From positions 1 to 6,271 of the forward strand of contig JAGTSD010000139.1 of assembly GCA_018262135.1 (NCBI GenBank): DNA of 6,271 bases. The letters run 5' to 3'. Position 1 is the stretch's first letter, and each line of letters opens with the position of its first letter. Positions 1 to 5,957 of this stretch are shown here, piece after piece. A program made the translations under genes and the position numbers. This DNA is from Pseudomonadota bacterium. GTDB lineage: Bacteria; Pseudomonadota; Gammaproteobacteria; Competibacterales; Competibacteraceae. The notes beneath the pieces were generated by a model, which saw only the letters and a program-made list of their open reading frames with translations, did not search any database and had not been told where the DNA came from.

Positions 1-1493
1 TTCGGGCTGGCGCGGCGTTTCCGTTGCGAAAAAATGATCGGGTGGTCGGCTGCCTGAGCGCCTATGCAACCGAGCGGGATTTCTTCGACGCGGATCTGAC
101 TGATCTGCTGACCCGGCTCGCCGGTGAAGTCTCCTTTGCCCTGGATTTGTTCGAACGCGAGGACCAGCGCAGGACCGCCGAGGATCGCATCCGCCACCTG
201 GCGAACCACGACGCCCTGACTGGCCTGCCCAACCGCACCCTGCTGCTCGATCGCCTGAGCCAGGCGCTTCACAGCGCCCAGCGCAAGCAGCATTGCGTCG
301 GCGTCCTGTTCCTGGACCTCGATCATTTCAAAACCATCAACGACTCGCAGGGCCACGACATGGGCGATCAACTGCTGGAAGCGATCGGCCAGCGGTTGCG
401 CAACGCCATCCGCCAGGAGGACACTCTGGCACGCCAGGGCGGCGATGAGTTTATCCTGGTGCTGTCGGACCTTCTCGATCCCACTGCGGCCGGCCGGGTG
501 GCCGAGCATTTGTTGCAGGCGCTGCGGACGCCATTCATCCTGAACCACCAGGCGTGGCACGTCGGCGCCAGTATCGGCATCAGCATCTATCCGGTAGATT
601 CTGCTGATCCATCCACCCTGATCCGCTACGCCGATAGCGCCATGTATCGGGCCAAGGAAATGGGGCGGGCCTGCTATGCGTTCTTTACCACCGAACTCAA
701 CGCCCAGGTATCCGAACGGTTCGATCTGGGCAACGAACTGCGCCGGGCCCTGGAACGGGACGAGTTCGTACTGCATTACCAGCCCCAGATCGATCTCGCG
801 ACCGGCCAGCCGGTGGGGGTGGAAGCCCTGATTCGCTGGCAACATCCCCAGCGCGGCCTGCTTCCACCGGCTCGTTTCATCACGACGGCCGAGGAGACCG
901 GGTTGATCGGTCCCATCGGCGAATGGACCCTGCGAACCGCATGCGCCCAGGGCCGCCTCTGGCAAGACGCCGGCCTGCCGCCCTTGTCCATCGCCGTCAA
1001 TCTGTCCGCCAAGCAATGGCTGCAACCCGATCTGGAAAATCAGGTGATCGAGGCGCTCGAATCCGCCGACCTGGAGCCGCGATTTCTGGAACTGGAAATT
1101 ACCGAGAGCCTGCTGATGCGGGATAGCGACAAGATGATCGAGACCATGCGCCAGCTCCGGGCGCGCGGGGTGCGGTTCGCCGTGGACGATTTTGGCATCG
1201 GCTACTCCTGTCTGGGTTATCTCAAGCGGTTTCCAGTCAACCGGATCAAGATTGACCGATCCTTCGTTCAGGACATCCCGGGCGATCTCGATGATGCCGC
1301 CATTGCGACCACCATCATTCAGATGGGCAAGAGCTTGCGGCTGAACGTGGTGGCCGAGGGGGTCGAAACCATCGAGCAGTTGCGCTTTTTGGGCGAACAG
1401 GGCTGCGATCTGGCACAGGGCTATTATTTCAGCAAACCGCTGCCCGCCGGGGAGTGCGTGGAATATCTCACCCGGCTGATGCGGGCAACCTGA
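1..1493 (+). CDS. GAF-GGDEF-EAL c-di-GMP turnover protein (5' end outside window)
   Basis: Signalling protein that can make c-di-GMP (GGDEF, diguanylate cyclase) and degrade it (EAL, phosphodiesterase). The frame is open to the left window edge (first full codon at 3), and the residues there (AAFPLR...VVGCLSAYA...FALDLFE) match the end of a GAF sensor domain, so the gene starts upstream; the in-frame TTG at 24 is not a credible start. Counting from that TTG, GGDEF spans about 54-215, with LDLDHFKTIND at 97-107 and an intact GGDEF motif at 139-143. An RxxD product-inhibition site (R130-D133) sits at the usual distance. The EAL domain spans about 233-480 with EAL at 267-269, N326, E358, E361, D388-D389, K409, E445 and Q465, the usual metal and substrate residues. 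DDFGIGYSCL replaces the common DDFGTGYSSL. Both domains therefore look catalytically competent; which activity dominates cannot be told. The stop lies 15 bp from that of the convergent flavoenzyme gene. Family call is secure, the signal sensed is unknown. Confidence 0.95.
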   Translation, partial: RAGAAFPLRKNDRVVGCLSAYATERDFFDADLTDLLTRLAGEVSFALDLFEREDQRRTAEDRIRHLANHDALTGLPNRTLLLDRLSQALHSAQRKQHCVGVLFLDLDHFKTINDSQGHDMGDQLLEAIGQRLRNAIRQEDTLARQGGDEFILVLSDLLDPTAAGRVAEHLLQALRTPFILNHQAWHVGASIGISIYPVDSADPSTLIRYADSAMYRAKEMGRACYAFFTTELNAQVSERFDLGNELRRALERDEFVLHYQPQIDLATGQPVGVEALIRWQHPQRGLLPPARFITTAEETGLIGPIGEWTLRTACAQGRLWQDAGLPPLSIAVNLSAKQWLQPDLENQVIEALESADLEPRFLELEITESLLMRDSDKMIETMRQLRARGVRFAVDDFGIGYSCLGYLKRFPVNRIKIDRSFVQDIPGDLDDAAIATTIIQMGKSLRLNVVAEGVETIEQLRFLGEQGCDLAQGYYFSKPLPAGECVEYLTRLMRAT

Positions 1494-1508
1494 ACCGCCC
1501 GGACGCCA

Positions 1509-2738
1509 TCACGGCAGCTCGACCCTGTCTGATTCTGGCGACTCTGGTTGCGGTTCCGGCTCCAGTTCAGTTTCGCGTTCTGGTTCCGGCGCCGGCTCCG
1601 AGTTCAGCTCTGATTTGGGCTCCGGTTCCGGTTCCAGTTCTGGCTCCGGCGCCACTGGCGCTGGCGAATCTCCGTTCCCCAGCAAGGCCGTGGCCTGTTC
1701 CACCCAGGAAGCCATCAGTTCGGCGGCTGGGCGAGCCGTGCACAAGTGGCAACCCTGGCCGGCCCACAGCGCCATGAAATCGGTTAACCCCCGTTCGGCG
1801 GCAGCCTGGCGCAGGTCCTGAGTCAGCAGCAGTTGCAGGGGAAAGCCGGGAAGCTCGGCTTCATGGGCGTGCAGCTCGTCAACCAGCCGGTTACGCAGCA
1901 CCCGGCCGTGGCGCCCGGTAAATACGCGGCTTAGAGTAGTGGCAATTTCGCTGGCCTGGCTGAGCAGCGCCTGGTAGGCAGGATGCGCGCCGCTTTCCGG
2001 GCAGGCCAGAAAGGCGGTGCCCATTTGTACGCCAACCGCGCCCAGCACCCGTATGGCGGCGATGCTGCGCCCGTCCATGATGCCGCCGGCGGCGATGATG
2101 GGAACCGCGACATATTCGGCCAACAGCGGCGCCAGGGTGAGGATGCCGACCAGACCCTGCTCGGGGTGGCCGACAAAGGTGCCGCGATGACCGCCGGCCT
2201 CGGCCCCCTGGGCGATGATGAAATCCACGCCGCTCTCCTCCAGCACGATCGCTTCCAGCACGTGGGTCGCGGTGCCCAGGGTGAGGATGCCGGCATCCCG
2301 CAGCAGATCCAGATACACCTTGTCCGGCGCCCCAAAAATAAAGCTGAGCGCGGGTACGTTTTCCTGCAACAGCACGTCCAGTTGCTCGTCGAAAACCGGA
2401 GGTTCCGGCGGATCGGGCGGGTCCGGCGGCAGCCCCAGTTCAGCGCGGTACGGCGCCAGCAGTTCCCGGGCGCGGGCGACCCGGGCGGGATCGGTCCTGG
2501 CTGGAGTGACGACCGCCAAATTGACGGCGAACGGCCGGTCGGTCAGGGTACGCACTTCGGCGATGGCTTGCCGCAAGGGTTCAGGGTGCAGATAGCTGCC
2601 AGCCAGGGTACCCAGCCCGCCGGCGTTGGACACTGCCGCCACCAGTTGTGGGGTGCCCGGTCCACCGGCCATGGGGGCCTGGATAATGGGATAGCGGATG
2701 CCGATTCGCTCGGTCAATACGGTTTGGGTCCAGTTCAT
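1509..2738 (-). CDS. Nitronate monooxygenase-family FMN enzyme with Pro/Glu-rich C-terminal tail
   Basis: 409-residue protein of the nitronate monooxygenase (former 2-nitropropane dioxygenase) TIM-barrel family. These cytosolic FMN enzymes oxidise alkyl nitronates; some relatives have other substrates, so the exact reaction is not proven. Visible motifs are the N-terminal APMAGGP (21-27), GGLGTL (40-45), AVNL (71-74), GAEAGGHRG at 178-186 with the presumed catalytic base H184, and the FMN-phosphate loops IIAAGGI (214-220) and GVQMGTAFL (236-244). The catalytic domain ends around 350, a normal family length. After it come about 55 extra residues (355-409) dominated by Pro-Glu pairs, unusual for this family. 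A Pro-rich segment also sits at 104-114. The ATG at 2738 gives the expected start just before the first barrel strand, although no strong Shine-Dalgarno is seen. The gene lies 152 bp downstream of the coiled-coil gene on the same strand and converges on the GGDEF-EAL gene. Confidence 0.9.
   Translation of the reverse strand: MNWTQTVLTERIGIRYPIIQAPMAGGPGTPQLVAAVSNAGGLGTLAGSYLHPEPLRQAIAEVRTLTDRPFAVNLAVVTPARTDPARVARARELLAPYRAELGLPPDPPDPPEPPVFDEQLDVLLQENVPALSFIFGAPDKVYLDLLRDAGILTLGTATHVLEAIVLEESGVDFIIAQGAEAGGHRGTFVGHPEQGLVGILTLAPLLAEYVAVPIIAAGGIMDGRSIAAIRVLGAVGVQMGTAFLACPESGAHPAYQALLSQASEIATTLSRVFTGRHGRVLRNRLVDELHAHEAELPGFPLQLLLTQDLRQAAAERGLTDFMALWAGQGCHLCTARPAAELMASWVEQATALLGNGDSPAPVAPEPELEPEPEPKSELNSEPAPEPERETELEPEPQPESPESDRVELP
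1527..1649 (-). repeat. Degenerate Glu-Pro hexanucleotide repeat in the flavoenzyme tail
   Basis: Imperfect tandem 6-bp units (on the plus strand GGTTCC or GGCTCC) encode alternating Glu-Pro pairs, roughly residues 364-404 of the flavoenzyme. Longer echoes exist: TGGTTCCGGCGCC at 1581-1593 recurs with one mismatch at 1641-1653, and GTTCCGGCTCCAGTTC at 1553-1568 recurs with one mismatch at 1625-1640. This fits growth by slippage or unequal exchange while the reading frame was kept. Confidence 0.75.
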
Positions 2739-2890
2739 GGCGATGCTGCTCGCGGCTGGGAGGTTGGCGGGCGGGGTGCTATTGGTGGCGGTTTGCCACA
2801 GGATATTGCGATCTTTACGAAAAATTTCATCGAGCCATCACCGGCTGGTTTCCAACCTGCTCGGGCAATTGCGTTGTTGTACGGCATCGT
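2739..2890. other. 152-bp intergenic gap between coiled-coil and flavoenzyme genes
   Basis: Non-coding spacer between two minus-strand genes. It contains an 8-bp palindrome GCAATTGC at 2865-2872 and a more AT-rich patch around 2810-2830. I see no convincing terminator hairpin with a T tract and no clear promoter boxes, so it is open whether the flavoenzyme gene has its own promoter or is read through from upstream. Confidence 0.5.
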
Positions 2891-3919
2891 CTAGGCCGTA
2901 TCCGCCGCCGACCACTCCTCGCGGCCAAAACGCACCAGCGCCCCGATCCGCTGTTCCTCCAGGGAATCCCATTCAAACAGGGCGAGGGTTTCGCCCGGCT
3001 CCGGCGAATCCTCATCGAGCTTGATGCCGAGCCGGTTGAGCCGCAGGGACAGGGGGTGAAGATGCAGATACGGTTCCGGCTGACCAACGATCTGCCAGAC
3101 CTGCTCCAGATAATCATCCAGCGTGGCCAGCGGCTTGCGGGCGTCGGTCAGGTCCTGCTCGGTCCGGGCCAGCCGCTGCTCCAGCGTGGCCAGCCGGCGC
3201 TCGTCGGCGTCGGCGCTCGACAGCAGCGGCCGCAGTCCGCGGGCCTGGCCCCGCAAGGCCTGCAACTGCGCCCGCAACTGCCGCCGTTGTTCCTCCAGGG
3301 CGTCGCGTCGCGCCCGCAGTTCGCCGATGCGCTCCCGCGCCCGACCCGCCAGAAACACCAGCATCCGCTGCCGCAAATCCTGGCGCAGTTCGGTTTCGCT
3401 GGCGGCGGGAAAGTGGAGCCGATGCTCCGAGAAGCTGACCTGAATCTGACGAACCTCGCGGATCAGCAGGTCGCCTTCCAGCGCCGAGCCGAAGGTCCCG
3501 GTTTCGCGCTTGACCATCAGCAGCAGGGCGAAACACTCCTCCGGCTGGCCGGGTTGCTGGAAAAACGCCCGCACCGACCAGGACTGGCTCAACATGGCCC
3601 GCAGGTCGGCGGCTGTGGCGAAGAAGGCGTTGACGCGCGGGTCGCTGGCCCAGGCGCGCGCGCTCAGAGTCAGCGCCGGTGGCAGTTGCCGGGTCAGTTG
3701 TTGGCAATGGTTCAGCGCGGCGTCCACCGCGTCCATCAGCTTGTCGGCGTAGTCCCCCACCAGCCGGATGCGCGGCTCGCTGGCGTCCACCACCTGCTCG
3801 ATGGCGTCCCGCAGTCCTGCCAGCCGTTCCTGATGCTGGCGGCGCTCGGCCAACTGCTGCTGGGCGAAGGTCGCGATACCATCGAACAGATGGTGCAGAA
3901 AGCTGGAACCGTTCGTCAT
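2891..3919 (-). CDS. Hypothetical protein with long C-terminal coiled coil
   Basis: 342-residue protein that I do not recognise. It is probably cytosolic, since there is no signal peptide or membrane segment. The first 170 residues look like a mixed helical/strand domain with a Trp/Phe-rich stretch (SWSVRAFF at 113-120). Residues about 175-265 are rich in Leu, Arg, Glu and Gln with heptad-like spacing and should form a coiled coil, broken near 230-237. The last 60 residues form a short acidic domain (LFEWDSLEEQ at 314-323). The start is well supported: ATG at 3919 is preceded by a perfect AGGAGG with 8-nt spacing. It lies 48 bp downstream of the HNH endonuclease gene on the same strand, so the two are probably one transcript and may work together, but no enzymatic motif is visible and no function is proposed. 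The opposite-strand frame here is a shadow. Confidence 0.8.
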   Translation of the reverse strand: MTNGSSFLHHLFDGIATFAQQQLAERRQHQERLAGLRDAIEQVVDASEPRIRLVGDYADKLMDAVDAALNHCQQLTRQLPPALTLSARAWASDPRVNAFFATAADLRAMLSQSWSVRAFFQQPGQPEECFALLLMVKRETGTFGSALEGDLLIREVRQIQVSFSEHRLHFPAASETELRQDLRQRMLVFLAGRARERIGELRARRDALEEQRRQLRAQLQALRGQARGLRPLLSSADADERRLATLEQRLARTEQDLTDARKPLATLDDYLEQVWQIVGQPEPYLHLHPLSLRLNRLGIKLDEDSPEPGETLALFEWDSLEEQRIGALVRFGREEWSAADTA

Positions 3920-3927
3920 GCGTCAAC

Positions 3928-3933
3928 CCTCCT
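3928..3933 (-). promoter_or_regulatory. Ribosome binding site of the coiled-coil protein gene
   Basis: Perfect AGGAGG on the minus strand, inside a longer purine run (3927-3937), 8 nt before the ATG at 3919. It fixes the start of the coiled-coil gene and shows it is translated on its own rather than by overlap coupling with the HNH gene. Confidence 0.8.
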
Positions 3934-3967
3934 CCCCGCCAGCCTCGCTCCGATGGACCGGTTGCAT

Positions 3968-4567
3968 TCAGGACAACCGCACCAGCCGCTGGTGCAGCGG
4001 GCTGGTGCGGGGAAAGTGGGCGCGGAGAAAATCCATCTGATCGGCCAGCACCCGCCGGCCCTGCAAAAAGACGTATTCCGCGTGATTGGGCGTGAACGGA
4101 ATCGCCAGCAACTGCATCCCGGCCTGTTCCGGCGTCTTGCCGCCCTTGGCGTGGTTGCAGGGCTTGCAGGCGGTGACCACGTTGTTCCAGTGATCGCTGC
4201 CGCCCTGCACCAGCGGCCGGACGTGGTCGCGGGACAGTTCCCGGAACGGAAAGGTTTCACCGCAATACAAACAGGTATTGCAGTCGCGCCGGAACAGTGC
4301 GGTGTTCGACAGCGGCGGCACGTAGTCCTGGCGGGAGCGCAGCCGGGCGTAGGCGCCGCCCTGGGTGGCGATGATCGAATTCACCGTGACGGTGCTGCGC
4401 CGGCCGCTGCGGGCGTTGATGCCTCCGCGCACCGTGTAAAGCACCATGCCGCAGGTGTAGGCCACCTGGTCGGCGTAGTACAAGCGCACCGCCTGCTGGT
4501 AATCAATCCATTCCAGCGGCATTCCCGTGACGTCCGTGTGCAGAATTTGCTGCTCCAGTCCGTACAT
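3968..4567 (-). CDS. HNH endonuclease
   Basis: 199-residue protein with a zinc-stabilised HNH (His-Me finger) nuclease domain at about 95-150. The zinc ligands are CLYC (C99, C102) and CKPC (C134, C137). The nuclease core is SRDHV (D114, H115), NN at 128-129 and CNHAKGGKTP from 137. All key residues are present, so metal-dependent DNA cleavage is plausible. The N-terminal 90 residues (VTGMPLEWIDYQQAVRLYY, then PPLSNTALFRRD) and the C-terminal LLAIPF...DQMDFL segment match a widespread stand-alone HNH family in Proteobacteria and Cyanobacteria whose biological role is unclear. The ATG at 4567 gives the usual family N-terminus; only a weak GGTG-type ribosome binding site precedes it. There is no partner methylase or terminase, so restriction or phage packaging is not supported. 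It is likely the first gene of a transcript with the coiled-coil gene. Confidence 0.88.
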   Translation of the reverse strand: MYGLEQQILHTDVTGMPLEWIDYQQAVRLYYADQVAYTCGMVLYTVRGGINARSGRRSTVTVNSIIATQGGAYARLRSRQDYVPPLSNTALFRRDCNTCLYCGETFPFRELSRDHVRPLVQGGSDHWNNVVTACKPCNHAKGGKTPEQAGMQLLAIPFTPNHAEYVFLQGRRVLADQMDFLRAHFPRTSPLHQRLVRLS

Positions 4568-4705
4568 GTTTCACCCGTGCCTGTGCTCCGTTTCTCGACC
4601 GCATCTCGTCATCACCCGACGCGGCCCCGGTTCTTTACCCCCTCTTTTGAAGGGAGCACGATTGCGCCAGAGGGATTGCGCCCGGATCTCAACCCAATCC
4701 TCCTC

Positions 4706-4727
4706 GCAAGAAGGCGGGGAATCTTGC
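4706..4727. repeat. Short inverted repeat GCAAGA-N10-TCTTGC
   Basis: A perfect 6-bp inverted repeat with a 10-bp spacer, upstream of both divergent genes. It could be a protein binding site or chance; no T tract follows on either strand, so it is not a standard terminator. Confidence 0.3.
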
Positions 4728-4752
4728 CGAACGCTGCCAACCCAAACGCGCC

Positions 4753-4781
4753 ATGGCAATTTAGCCCATGCCTTTTATAAT
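4753..4781 (+). promoter_or_regulatory. Candidate sigma-70 promoter for the pnt operon
   Basis: A perfect -10 hexamer TATAAT at 4776-4781 stands out in the GC-rich sequence. At 16-17 bp upstream there is only a poor -35 match (TGGCAA or ATGGCA), so the promoter may need an activator. Transcription would begin near 4788, giving a leader of about 170 nt before pntAA. A dyad CATGG-N9-CCATG (4752-4756 and 4766-4770) covers the -35 position and the palindrome TGTTAACA (4781-4788) overlaps the -10 edge; both are possible operator sites. The box also reads as a weak -10 on the minus strand. Confidence 0.5.
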
Positions 4782-4851
4782 GTTAACAGTGTAGGCTACT
4801 CTGTCCTTAGGAGTATCGCGCGTCTTCCCGCCGCCGGCGCGCGTTTCCCCT

Positions 4852-4897
4852 AAAAAAAGCTGTCACACCCTCAACAGGCTTGGCAATAACTTTTTTT
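4852..4897. repeat. A7G / CT7 inverted repeat in the pnt leader
   Basis: AAAAAAAG at 4852-4859 and CTTTTTTT at 4890-4897 are perfect complements separated by 30 nt; CTGT (4860-4863) and ACAG (4874-4877) lie inside and could form a competing small stem. The arrangement lies in the predicted leader of the pnt transcript. A stem of mostly A-U pairs would be weak, so regulation is speculative. Confidence 0.3.
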
Positions 4898-4941
4898 CGC
4901 GCCCACTTCCGGGTTCGGCGGAATCCGGTGGAACTATCATC

Positions 4942-4947
4942 AGGAGG
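4942..4947 (+). promoter_or_regulatory. Ribosome binding site of pntAA
   Basis: Perfect AGGAGG, 9 nt before the ATG at 4957. It selects this ATG over the second in-frame ATG four codons later (4969). Confidence 0.85.
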
Positions 4948-4956
4948 AAATAACAC

Positions 4957-5936
4957 ATGCCTGCTCGTATGGCCGTCCCGAAGGAAATCATTTCGGGCGA
5001 ACGACGGGTCGCCCTCGACCCCACGATGGCCGAGCGTTTTGCCAAGCTCGGCGTGGAAGTATTACTGGAAAAGGGGGCAGGTCTCAGCGCCTTTTTCCCC
5101 GATGAAGCTTACGCCAAGAGCAGCCGGCTGATCGACACTGCCCAAGCGCTCTACGCCGAGGCCGACGTCGTATTCAAGGTACAGGGTCCGACCCTGGAAG
5201 AGGTGGAACTACTCCGGGATGGCTCGACTCTGCTGGCCGTTCTGCAGCCGCACCGCAACCTGGACATGGTCAAGCGGCTGCGCGACAAGAAAATCACCAG
5301 TTTCGCCATGGAACTGATTCCACGCATCTCCCGCGCCCAGTCCATGGACGTGCTGTCCTCGCAGGCGGCGGTCTCCGGCTACAAGGTGGCATTGCTGGCA
5401 GCCAACCTGGCCAGCGGCTTCTTCCCGATGCTGACCACCGCCGCCGGCACCATCCGCCCGTCCAAGGTCGTCATCGTCGGCGCCGGCGTGGCCGGCCTGC
5501 AAGCCATCCCGCCGAGGAGAAGCAGAAGCAGGCCGACGTACTGGCCCGGCATATCGCCGCCGCCAACGCGGTCATCACCACCGCCGCCATCCCCGGCCGG
5601 GCCGCGCCGAAGATCGTCACCGCGGCGATGGTCGAGGGCATGAAGCGCGGCGCGGTGATCGTGGACCTGGCGGCGGAGTCCGGCGGCAACTGCGAACTGA
5701 CCCGCCCCGGTGAAACCTACGAACACAACGGCGTGGTCATCGCCGGCCCGCTCAACATCCCCAGCAGCTTCCCGGTTCCGGCCAGCGAGATGTACGCCAA
5801 GAATCTGTTCAACTTCCTGTCGCCGATGATCAAGGATGGCGTCCTGAACCTCGACTGGAACGACGAGGTGATCGCCAAGAGCGCGCTGACCCGCGACGGG
5901 AAGATCGTCCACGAACCCACCAGCAAGCTGGTCTAA
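4957..5936 (+). pseudogene. pntAA: NAD(P) transhydrogenase subunit alpha part 1, broken by internal deletion and frameshift
   Basis: Intact PntAA is the peripheral NAD(H)-binding domain I of the proton-translocating transhydrogenase, which uses the proton gradient to reduce NADP+ with NADH. The first frame encodes 184 good residues: VPKEIISGERRVALDP (7-22), RISRAQSMDVLSSQA (123-137, conserved nucleotide-binding loop) and GAGVAGLQAI (175-184). After 5508 it turns into Pro/Arg/Ser-rich nonsense and stops at 5641-5643. The family sequence resumes in another frame from about 5511: EEKQKQADVLARHIAAANAV, then ITTAAIPGRAAPK, VDLAAESGGNCE and IAGPLNIPS, ending at a TAA at 5934-5936 after 141 codons. 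Compared with E. coli PntA and Rhodospirillum PntAA from memory, about 50 residues (about 150 nt, a 3n+1 loss) are absent at the join, including the beta strand with the ribose-binding Asp and the mobile GYAK loop. As written the protein could not bind NAD normally. Either a real mutation or an assembly error. Confidence 0.88.
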
Positions 5937-5957
5937 CCCCAAAACCGGAGAAGCGTT

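Larger units (their letters stand above)
4568..4956. other. 389-bp divergent intergenic region
   Basis: Non-coding region between the divergently transcribed HNH and pntAA genes. The half near HNH (4568-4740) is GC-rich and shows a direct repeat ATTGCGCC at 4661-4668 and 4675-4682 (14-bp period) and an inverted repeat GCAAGA-N10-TCTTGC at 4706-4727. The middle (4750-4815) is AT-richer and contains a TATAAT box and several short dyads. The rest (4817-4956) has GC-rich palindromes, an A7/T7 inverted repeat and the pntAA ribosome binding site. I see no small coding gene, tRNA or recognisable riboswitch. Confidence 0.6.

Noticed and set aside
24..26. TTG at 24 as the true start of the GGDEF-EAL gene
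   Set aside because: The frame is open upstream to the window edge and the residues before it continue a GAF domain, so the gene begins outside the window.
1527..1649. Short repeats as a CRISPR array
   Set aside because: The units are 6-bp degenerate codon pairs inside a coding frame, without conserved 25-40 bp repeats or unique spacers.
1983..2894. 303-codon plus-strand open frame opposite the flavoenzyme gene
   Set aside because: It lies antisense to a clear nitronate monooxygenase-type protein and gives Gly/Gln/Arg-rich low-information sequence with no domain.
3968..4567. HNH gene as a homing endonuclease or phage/restriction gene
   Set aside because: No intron, intein, phage terminase or methylase features flank it, and the protein matches a chromosomal stand-alone HNH family end to end.
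4640..4654. CCCT-N7-AGGG hairpin as a terminator
   Set aside because: Stem of only 4 bp, no T tract, and no gene ending nearby on either strand.
3056..4780. 574-codon open frame on the plus strand across the HNH and coiled-coil genes
   Set aside because: It is antisense to two genes with better evidence (HNH motifs; perfect ribosome binding site), it crosses their intergenic gap, and its Gln/Pro/Gly/Arg-rich translation resembles no domain. It is a high-GC shadow frame.
4817..4858. GC-rich palindromes followed by an A/T run as a rho-independent terminator
   Set aside because: On the plus strand the run after the hairpin is A, not T; on the minus strand no gene ends here. It lies in the leader of the pnt operon.
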